DNA of 5,678 nucleotides from CAZAKZ01 sp964485695 (GTDB lineage: Bacteria; Planctomycetota; JAFGQW01): contig CAZAKZ010000253.1 of the NCBI GenBank assembly GCA_964485695.1, positions 1 to 5,678 on the forward strand, written 5' to 3'. Below are positions 1 through 4,655 of the stretch, piece after piece. Numbering within the stretch: the stretch's first letter is position 1; each line of letters begins with the position of its first letter. Both the position numbers and the translations under genes were made by a program. Under the pieces are notes generated by a model. That model was not told the DNA's origin and did not search any database. It worked only from the letters and a program-made list of their open reading frames with translations.

Positions 1-23
1 TTTGAGCGGTTCACAATATAAAG

Positions 24-42
24 CCTCCGGCTCTGCCGGAGG
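24..42 (-). terminator. hairpin, probable minus-strand terminator
   Basis: CCTCCGGC (24-31), a 3-nt loop and GCCGGAGG (35-42) form a perfect 8-bp GC-rich stem. Read on the minus strand it is followed by CTTTATATT, a weak T-tract. Read on the plus strand it is followed by ATGAATTA, with no T-run. It therefore fits best as an intrinsic terminator for leftward transcription, although a gene ending left of the window could also use the hairpin. Confidence 0.5.
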
Positions 43-47
43 ATGAA

Positions 48-122
48 TTACTTGGAAGGCGGAGGCGCCCACTCCCGGCGCCAGGTCTCGTGAAAGTCGG
101 TCCTGGACTTCATAACTCTCAT
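48..122 (-). CDS. possible small ORF, 24 aa, unknown function
   Basis: Reading the minus strand from the ATG at 122-120 gives a 24-residue peptide starting MRVMKSRTDF and ending REWAPPPSK. An internal ATG at 113-111 (21 aa) and an upstream in-frame ATG at 143-141 (31 aa) are alternatives. AGGA lies just upstream of 122 and about 10 nt from the ATG at 113, so the inner start has the more usable ribosome site. The stop is followed after 5 nt by a perfect 8-bp hairpin and a short T-rich run, the layout of a complete small transcription unit. I recognise no family. The peptide is charged and Trp/Pro-rich, without a signal peptide or membrane segment. I see no clear promoter. It may be a chance ORF; the hairpin is the main argument for it. 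Confidence 0.27.
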   Translation of the reverse strand: MRVMKSRTDFHETWRREWAPPPSK

Positions 123-164
123 TTCCTGAACGGGTAATGACATTATCGATAGAGAATTCGACCG

Positions 165-179
165 TCCGGAAATTCCGGA
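165..179. promoter_or_regulatory. 15-bp palindrome, candidate operator
   Basis: TCCGGAA, one central A and TTCCGGA form a perfect hyphenated palindrome. It sits 18 nt upstream of the predicted -35 box of the SPFH gene, where an activator or repressor dimer could bind. The binding protein is unknown and the function is inferred from symmetry and position only. Confidence 0.35.
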
Positions 180-196
180 AAACTCGGTTCGTATGA

Positions 197-224
197 TTGC
201 CATGTGATTTTAATGTGATATCAT
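197..224 (+). promoter_or_regulatory. sigma70-type promoter for SPFH gene
   Basis: TTGCCA (197-202, 5 of 6 consensus) and TATCAT (219-224, 5 of 6) are separated by 16 bp, and a TG at 216-217 gives an extended -10 element. Transcription would start near 231, leaving a leader of about 30 nt before the SPFH start. Two copies of ATGTGAT (202-208 and 213-219) lie 11 bp apart inside the spacer and touch the -10 box, so a protein bound there would overlap the promoter. Confidence 0.55.
202..219. repeat. two ATGTGAT direct repeats, candidate operator
   Basis: ATGTGAT occurs at 202-208 and again at 213-219, in the same orientation with an 11-bp period, about one helical turn. Ribbon-helix-helix proteins often bind tandem short sites spaced by about one turn. 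One such protein is encoded second in the unit this promoter would drive, so autoregulation is a reasonable guess. TGTGA also resembles a CRP half-site, but the inverted partner TCACA is absent. Confidence 0.35.
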
Positions 225-259
225 TCTGAAATCCTACTCGATTCTCGAAAGGAGCCGTC

Positions 260-1147
260 ATGACCGAGCGAAAAAAAACCCAGGAAATCGAATTCTCTCC
301 CCTGAGCGGCTGGCTCGTCCTGGCGGGCTGGCTTCTTCTTCTGGCGCTGAACGTTTACGTCTTCGTCCAGGGCATGAACAACGAGGACCCCTGGCTGGTC
401 GGCGCAGCCGTGTTCATGTTTCTCGTGGAGATGATCCTCCTCATCGGTTTTTTCGTCGTGAATCCCAACCAGTCCCGGGTGCTCGTGCTCTTCGGTAAGT
501 ACCGCGGCTCGGTGCTGAGGAACGGATTCTTCTGGACCAATCCCTTCACGATCCGGCACCGCGTCAGCCTTCGCGCCCGGAACCTGAACACCGACACCTT
601 GAAGGTCAACGACAAGGGCGGCAGTCCCATCGAGATCGCCGCGGTCATCGTCTGGCTGGTGAATGACACGGCCCACGCCATGTTCGACGTGGACGACTAC
701 GAGGCCTTCGTGCGGGTCCAGAACGAGGCTGCGGTCCGGGGCCTGGCCAGCCAGTACCATTACGACCTGGCCGAAGAGGGGGAGGAGATCTCGCTCAGGG
801 GATCCCGAGACGAGGTGGCGGTGGAGCTCAGGCAGCAGCTGGAGCAGCGCCTGGAGCGGGCCGGCATCCAGGTGCTGGAGGCCCGGCTCAGCCACCTGGC
901 CTACGCGCCGGAGATCGCCGGTGCCATGCTGCGACGGCAGCAGGCGGATGCGGTCATCGCCGCACGCCAGAAGATCGTGGAGGGGGCGGTGAGCATGGTG
1001 GAGATGGCGCTCAGGGATCTCAAGAAGCAGGGTGTGGTCGAACTGGACGAGGAGCGCAAGGCCTCCATGGTGAGCAACCTCATGGTGGTGCTCTGTTCCG
1101 AGCAGGGCACGCAGCCAGTGGTGAACACCGGAACCCTCTACAGCTGA
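260..1147 (+). CDS. SPFH/band-7 domain membrane protein
   Basis: A 295-residue membrane scaffold protein of the stomatin/prohibitin/flotillin superfamily. Two hydrophobic segments (about 18-37 and 45-67) anchor it. The SPFH domain begins immediately after, with NPNQSRVLVLFGKYRG at 68-83, and runs to about 235. An alanine-, arginine- and glutamine-rich helical stretch (about 225-255) fits the oligomerising helix seen in the family. The end of the protein, with PVVNTGTLYS, matches what I remember of a bacterial SPFH subgroup. The start is supported by AAAGGAG at 248-254, 5 nt before the ATG, and by the promoter at 197-224. Family members form large membrane rings or microdomains and often modulate proteases or other membrane proteins. 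No NfeD-like partner is nearby, so the client is unknown. The next gene encodes an Arc-type protein 6 nt downstream. Confidence 0.9.
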   Translation: MTERKKTQEIEFSPLSGWLVLAGWLLLLALNVYVFVQGMNNEDPWLVGAAVFMFLVEMILLIGFFVVNPNQSRVLVLFGKYRGSVLRNGFFWTNPFTIRHRVSLRARNLNTDTLKVNDKGGSPIEIAAVIVWLVNDTAHAMFDVDDYEAFVRVQNEAAVRGLASQYHYDLAEEGEEISLRGSRDEVAVELRQQLEQRLERAGIQVLEARLSHLAYAPEIAGAMLRRQQADAVIAARQKIVEGAVSMVEMALRDLKKQGVVELDEERKASMVSNLMVVLCSEQGTQPVVNTGTLYS

Positions 1148-1153
1148 TCCGTC

Positions 1154-1315
1154 ATGGCACAGAGAAAGACCTTTCTGCTCCGCCTTCCGCCGGATCTCCT
1201 GAAGGAGCTCAGGGCGTGGGCGGAGCAGGATCTCCGGAGCCTCAATGCCCAGATCGAGTACCTGCTGCGCCAGGCCGTGAACCGGCGGCGGGGGAAGAAG
1301 AACGAATCGGAGTGA
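1154..1315 (+). CDS. Arc-type ribbon-helix-helix DNA-binding protein
   Basis: A 53-residue protein with the compact Arc/MetJ fold. A basic N-terminus (MAQRK) leads into the beta-strand TFLLRLPPDLL (residues 6-16), which would insert into the DNA major groove as a dimer ribbon. Helix 1 (about 13-25) and helix 2 (about 29-43, with RSLNAQIEYLLRQAV) follow, then a basic tail RRRGKK. The RSLNAQI turn is typical of the family. The start lies 6 nt after the SPFH stop and has no clear Shine-Dalgarno site, so translational coupling to the SPFH gene is likely. The protein probably regulates its own unit, possibly through the ATGTGAT repeats at 202-219; this is inference. No toxin gene is adjacent, so a classic toxin-antitoxin role is not supported. 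Confidence 0.85.
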   Translation: MAQRKTFLLRLPPDLLKELRAWAEQDLRSLNAQIEYLLRQAVNRRRGKKNESE

Positions 1316-1331
1316 CAGGTGTCCGGGGCAC

Positions 1332-1362
1332 TGGAATCAGGTGGGAATCAGGCGGGAATCGG
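1332..1362. repeat. three tandem 10-11 bp repeats across a gene end
   Basis: TGGAATCAGG (1332-1341), TGGGAATCAGG (1342-1352) and CGGGAATCGG (1353-1362) are near-identical neighbours. They cover the last codons and stop of the minus-strand zinc-ribbon gene and part of the 32-bp gap to the Arc-type gene. They look like local slippage duplications. No hairpin terminator is visible between the convergent genes. Confidence 0.5.
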
Positions 1363-1692
1363 CGTGCCGCAGTCGCGGCAGAATCTGGCGTTCAGCTTGA
1401 GGAGGGCTGAACAGTGGGGACACCGGAGGCTACCCGGCGGAGCGGCCGCAGTGATTTCCCTCTTCACGGGGGGATCAGTGTGGGCCGCTTTCGGACGAAC
1501 GATACTGTTACACTCCAGGCAGATGTAGGGCTTTCCGGAATCGTAGATGACCAGAAGGATCCAGATGGGGATGAAGATTCCGCCCGTGAGGAAGGTGAAG
1601 AACAGGCCCCAGCCGATGCCGAAGACCGATTTCTGGTGCAGGGTCTGACGTTTGCAGGCGTGGCAAAAAAGGGAGTTCTGTGTGATGGTCAT
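1348..1692 (-). CDS. membrane-anchored double zinc-ribbon protein
   Basis: A 114-residue hypothetical protein with eight cysteines in four CxxC knuckles: C10/C13, C58/C61, C91/C94 and C105/C108. A strongly hydrophobic stretch (about 24-50) lies between the first two knuckles, so the first zinc site would be closed across a membrane hairpin or insertion, as in LITAF-like domains. The last two knuckles (CPHC and CRDC) form an ordinary zinc-ribbon at the C-terminus. The start at 1692 has AGGA at 7 nt. An in-frame ATG at 1734 would add 14 residues (MPPFPGSTGCQDRE) but lacks support. The gene is convergent with the Arc-type gene and lies 94 nt downstream of the phosphatase-like gene. It probably acts at the cytoplasmic membrane face, but I cannot assign a function. 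Confidence 0.75.
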   Translation of the reverse strand: MTITQNSLFCHACKRQTLHQKSVFGIGWGLFFTFLTGGIFIPIWILLVIYDSGKPYICLECNSIVRPKAAHTDPPVKREITAAAPPGSLRCPHCSALLKLNARFCRDCGTPIPA

Positions 1693-1748
1693 CTCACGGT
1701 CCTGACAGCCTGTGGATCCAGGAAAGGGCGGCATACGCTCCGATCGGA

Positions 1749-1758
1749 AGAATATTCT
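1749..1758. promoter_or_regulatory. AGAATATTCT palindrome upstream of zinc-ribbon gene
   Basis: A perfect 10-bp AT-rich palindrome stands out in the 94-bp GC-rich gap between the two minus-strand genes, 57 nt before the zinc-ribbon start. It could be an operator, or part of a promoter whose -10 would read TATTCT on the minus strand, but no matching -35 is visible. The evidence is symmetry and position only. Confidence 0.25.
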
Positions 1759-1786
1759 CTTCTTGATGCAGATCCAGCCGTCATGA

Positions 1787-2260
1787 TCAACGCCCGTCCC
1801 CGGGAGACGCTCCTTCCCCCTCCTCTCCGGCCCCCCGGAGCTCCTCGAGGAGGGTCTTGACCGTCCTCTCCACCTCCTCGCGGGTCCGACGGAAATCGTC
1901 CAGGTCGCCTCCGAAGGGATCGATGACCGGACGTGACTCCACGGGGACGCCTTGCGAGCCCGAACGGAAGAGTCCGGCCAGGTCCACGATGAGGTCGACG
2001 TCGTTTCCCTTCAGCTCGTGGAGGGACTTGGTGTGGTGTCCCTCCATGGAGATTCCGACCTCCTCCATGACCGCGATCGTCTCCTGAGGAACGTATCCAA
2101 TGGGACTGACTCCGGCGCTCGAAGAGACCAGGAAACCTTTTCCCAGCTCCCGGGCGAATGCCTCGGCCATCTGGCTCCGGCATGCGTTTCCGTAGCAGAG
2201 GAACAACACGTGGAGGGGCCGGCCGGTCGTTTCGCGGCCGATTCGTTCAAGGTCTGCCAT
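1787..2260 (-). CDS. LMW phosphatase / ArsC-fold protein lacking resolving cysteines
   Basis: A 157-residue cytosolic enzyme of the low-molecular-weight protein tyrosine phosphatase/arsenate reductase fold. The phosphate-binding loop CYGNACRS starts at C22 (nucleophile) with R28 closing CX5R, and the general acid lies in DPFGG at D114-P115. The sequence RSQMAEA after the loop is more like thioredoxin-coupled ArsC than classical phosphatases, which usually have RSPMAE. However, the only cysteines are C22 and C27. The region aligned with the Cys82/Cys89 redox pair of staphylococcal ArsC reads VDLAGLFRSGSQG, so that reaction cycle is not available. A phosphatase role is therefore more likely than arsenate reduction. 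Arginine phosphatases carry Thr where this protein has A26. The last 15 residues are a Gly/Glu-rich tail. The start has only a weak ribosome site, but later starts would lose the catalytic loop. Confidence 0.82.
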   Translation of the reverse strand: MADLERIGRETTGRPLHVLFLCYGNACRSQMAEAFARELGKGFLVSSSAGVSPIGYVPQETIAVMEEVGISMEGHHTKSLHELKGNDVDLIVDLAGLFRSGSQGVPVESRPVIDPFGGDLDDFRRTREEVERTVKTLLEELRGAGEEGEGASPGDGR

Positions 2261-2300
2261 GGTCGAGTATTCCGGTGATCACCTATAGAGTCCGATTCCG

Positions 2301-2326
2301 GTAGCCCGTCTTCCGGTCAGGGCTAC
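2301..2326. repeat. 7-bp inverted repeat with 12-nt loop
   Basis: GTAGCCC (2301-2307) and GGGCTAC (2320-2326) are perfectly complementary around a 12-nt loop containing TTCCGG. No T-run follows on either strand, so it is not a standard intrinsic terminator. It lies 41 nt upstream of the phosphatase-like start and could be a leader hairpin or operator for that gene. Confidence 0.4.
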
Positions 2327-2419
2327 GGCTCCCCCCCCAGGGGGTGGGGCGCCCCGGCACCGGAGAATCTAGGCTGAAATCTTTTCCTTCCATTCCCTAG
2401 GGACCCGCCCCGCTTCGGT

Positions 2420-2450
2420 TTGAGCCCCTTTGGTCCCAAGACGATAGAAT
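2420..2450 (+). promoter_or_regulatory. weak candidate promoter for response regulator unit
   Basis: TTGAGC (2420-2425) and TAGAAT (2445-2450) are reasonable -35 and -10 matches, but the 19-bp spacer is longer than ideal. Transcription would begin near 2457, inside the inverted repeat at 2453-2479, leaving a leader of about 240 nt. Confidence 0.25.
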
Positions 2451-2452
2451 AT

Positions 2453-2479
2453 TTGATCCGGTTTCCATACCGGATTCAA
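2453..2479. promoter_or_regulatory. inverted repeat, candidate operator or leader hairpin
   Basis: ATCCGGT (2456-2462) and ACCGGAT (2469-2475) form a perfect 7-bp inverted repeat with a 6-nt centre. Outer TTG and CAA extend it with one unpaired base. It overlaps the predicted start of transcription of the response regulator unit, a position typical of a repressor site. The binding factor is unknown. Confidence 0.35.
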
Positions 2480-2696
2480 GGAATCACCAGGACAAAAAAG
2501 CAGGCACCGAGGTCTGTGGGAGACTTTGTGGAGAGCGAGTCCAGCAAAACCTGTTTGAAGTGACACCGTACCACCAGGGGGAAAAGGAGCGAACGGACGG
2601 CTCGCCGTGGTCCGTCAAGGGTGAGGACCGCGGCCAGGGTCGGTTCGTCCGGGGTCCGCGTATCCGGCTGCTTCCCGCCCCCTTTCCGGTGGATGC

Positions 2697-4652
2697 ATGG
2701 GAAGAGGAATGGCCAACAACCCGTCTGTCCTGATCGTCGATGACGACCGGACCGAGGATGAACGCCTCACTCCGGAAGGTGAGCCTCGTGCCAGCCAGGA
2801 TCACATCCTGGTCATCGATGATGAGCCCGACATGCTGGGTCTGTACAAGGCATGCCTCTCGGGGTACGGCTACCGGGTCACCGCGGCCTCGGACGGAGCG
2901 GCCGGCGTGGATATAGCCCGAGTGGACCCACCCACCCTCGTCATCCTGGACATGATGATGCCGGGCATGAACGGTCTGGAGGTTTGCGACCGACTCCGCG
3001 GCGATTCCCGGACGGAAGAGATCCCCATCCTGGTGGTGAGCGGCAGGGATGCCGTGGAGGACCGCGTCCGGTGCCTGCGCAAGGGCGTGGACGACTACAT
3101 CGCCAAGCCCTTCGAGTACGAGGAGCTGGTGGCGAGAGTGGAGGCCTTGATCCGCCGCTCCACCCTGAAGACCCGGGCCGTCCGCGCACCCCTCAGCCCC
3201 GACGAAAGGCGCAGGCTCCAGATCCTCCGCAACGCCCTGAGGGATGGGCCGGAAAGCCTGGTGCCCCGGTATGATACCCGGATTGCATCGGGATACGCCT
3301 ATCCCGCTGCCGGTGGAGTGATGGAGGAGGATGGACAGAGAGATCCGGTCGTGGACCTGGAGTATCTCCACTCCAATGCCTACCTGGAACGGTCCTTTCA
3401 CGACGTGGTCCTCACCTGTCCTTTCTGCGGCAACCACGACATCCATCTGAGAGAGGTTTGTCCCGCCTGCGGCTCCGCCGACCTGAGGCCCGTGGATATG
3501 ATCCACCACTACCGGTGCGCCTTCGTTGGGCCGGCCGAGGCCTTCCGTCATGAGGGAAAGATGGTCTGCCCCAAGTGCAGGGTGCAGCTCCGCCACATCG
3601 GCCTGGAGTATGAGAAGCCCACCGAGACGGTGCAGTGCAATGGATGTGAACGGGGATTTCAGGAACCGGACGTGGCCGCCCGGTGTCGGAGCTGCGACCG
3701 GCCCTTTCCCCCTGAACAGGCAGAGCGGAGGCGGATCTACAGCTATGCCCTCACGGCGTCCGGTCGGTTTGCCGCCGAGGTGGGATCGTTCATGACCTCT
3801 CCCGGTGGTCCGGACTTCACCGAGGAAGAGACCGAGGTGTTCCGGCCCGAGTTCTTCCGGGAGCTGGTGGCGCACGAGGTGGCTCGCGGCACTGCGCTGG
3901 GGCATCCCACGGCGCTGCTCCGGGTGGGCGTGCGCGGCGTGAACAAGCTCGCGGAAATCCGCGGTCCGGCCGCTGGCCGCCGAGCCCTCCACGCCGTGGT
4001 GCGCAACATCCGTTCGGTTATCCGGACCGTGGACAAGATCGGCCGCATGCGATCGTCGGATTTTGTGGTTCTGCTCCCGGGAGCGGACACACGAGCCGCG
4101 GTTTCTCTGGCCAGGAGTATCGCGGAATCGTTCAACCAGGTGGAGGACGAAGGCCTGGAGAAGATCGGTCTGTCCTACGCCTGGGCCGTGCATCCCAGCG
4201 ATGTGGAAGAGGATGACGCCCAGATGCTCCTCGGCCGGGTCATGGAGGAGACACCCACCGCCTACCTCGGAGAGCCGGAGGCCTACGAAACGGACTGGAA
4301 CGCGTCCGACTCTGCGGATGAGAACCGGGGTGGCATCGACGACGGTCTTCATTCCGATTCCGCGGACGATAAGGCCTGGCTGGAACCGGGCGACCCGGAG
4401 GAGCACGTTCCGACCCTGCCGGAGGCCGGTGATCCTCTGGCGTTTCTTGATGATGACCTGGAAGACAACCGAATCGATGAGGAGTACAACGCCCTCCTCA
4501 ACCAGGACTTTGCGGTCGAGGGCCCCGATTCCGGGAAAGTCGACCGCAAAGTCCTCGGCGGGGGAGATGAGATGGAACCGCCGGAGGCGTCCGACGAGGA
4601 GCCACTCGAGCCCGACATCTTCGACATGCTGGACCCGATGGAGGAGGAGTAG
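2697..4652 (+). CDS. response regulator: receiver, TackOD1 zinc domain, degenerate GGDEF
   Basis: A 651-residue cytosolic signalling protein. Residues 10-20 (VLIVDDD) repeat the start of a receiver. The complete receiver follows (about 36-155) with acidic pocket D41/D42, phospho-acceptor D85, S115 and K137. Residues about 236-345 carry five CxxC pairs (C241/C244, C255/C258, C291/C294, C314/C317, C330/C333) plus C274, with MIHHYRC and CPKC...LRHIG, which I recognise as a TackOD1-type output domain. Residues about 385-520 resemble GGDEF, but the signature is RSSDF (452-456) and the metal and substrate acids are replaced (G411, R413, A419), so cyclase activity is unlikely. RxxD at 443-446 retains the I-site position. 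The tail from 521 has 44 acidic residues in 131. ATG at 2709 (MANNPSV) is an equally plausible start. The glycosyltransferase gene begins 3 nt after the stop. No histidine kinase is in the window. Confidence 0.9.
   Translation: MGRGMANNPSVLIVDDDRTEDERLTPEGEPRASQDHILVIDDEPDMLGLYKACLSGYGYRVTAASDGAAGVDIARVDPPTLVILDMMMPGMNGLEVCDRLRGDSRTEEIPILVVSGRDAVEDRVRCLRKGVDDYIAKPFEYEELVARVEALIRRSTLKTRAVRAPLSPDERRRLQILRNALRDGPESLVPRYDTRIASGYAYPAAGGVMEEDGQRDPVVDLEYLHSNAYLERSFHDVVLTCPFCGNHDIHLREVCPACGSADLRPVDMIHHYRCAFVGPAEAFRHEGKMVCPKCRVQLRHIGLEYEKPTETVQCNGCERGFQEPDVAARCRSCDRPFPPEQAERRRIYSYALTASGRFAAEVGSFMTSPGGPDFTEEETEVFRPEFFRELVAHEVARGTALGHPTALLRVGVRGVNKLAEIRGPAAGRRALHAVVRNIRSVIRTVDKIGRMRSSDFVVLLPGADTRAAVSLARSIAESFNQVEDEGLEKIGLSYAWAVHPSDVEEDDAQMLLGRVMEETPTAYLGEPEAYETDWNASDSADENRGGIDDGLHSDSADDKAWLEPGDPEEHVPTLPEAGDPLAFLDDDLEDNRIDEEYNALLNQDFAVEGPDSGKVDRKVLGGGDEMEPPEASDEEPLEPDIFDMLDPMEEE
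4640..4649 (+). promoter_or_regulatory. ribosome binding site inside preceding gene
   Basis: GGAGGAGGAG at 4640-4649 encodes the last glutamates of the response regulator and also gives a strong Shine-Dalgarno sequence for the GTG at 4656. It supports this non-ATG start and indicates translational coupling of the two genes. Confidence 0.7.
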
Positions 4653-4655
4653 CCG

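Larger units (their letters stand above)
2261..2696. other. 436-bp divergent intergenic region
   Basis: This region separates the minus-strand phosphatase-like gene from the plus-strand response regulator. I find no convincing gene in it. A 65-codon minus-strand frame (2369-2566, GTG start) has no family resemblance and no ribosome site. It holds several symmetric elements: the hairpin at 2301-2326, an eight-C run at 2331-2338 followed by G runs and GGGGCGCCCC at 2346-2355, TCCCTAGGGA at 2394-2403, an inverted repeat at 2453-2479, and a hairpin-forming stretch at 2593-2615. The likely promoter of the response regulator unit lies here, which would give a long leader. Confidence 0.6.

Noticed and set aside
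21..50. GEMM (c-di-GMP) riboswitch suggested by AAAGCCTCCGGC
   Set aside because: The rest of the aptamer, including the GGTAGC...GGGTTACC arm, is absent; a plain terminator hairpin explains the sequence.
203..218. CRP-type site from two TGTGA motifs
   Set aside because: The two copies are in direct orientation; a CRP site needs TGTGA-N6-TCACA.
1154..1315. Antitoxin of a toxin-antitoxin pair
   Set aside because: The fold is shared with antitoxins, but the partner gene is an SPFH scaffold and no toxin-like gene is adjacent.
1414..1860. 148-codon plus-strand frame
   Set aside because: It overlaps antisense to the zinc-ribbon gene with its CxxC pairs and the end of the phosphatase-like gene; no family features.
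2369..2566. 65-codon minus-strand frame in the divergent intergenic region
   Set aside because: GTG start without a ribosome site, no recognisable motif, and it spans palindromic regulatory-looking DNA.
2484..4406. Long minus-strand open frame (640 codons) opposite the response regulator
   Set aside because: It lies antisense to a gene with clear receiver, zinc and GGDEF-like motifs, has no recognisable domain, and such frames are common opposite GC-rich genes.
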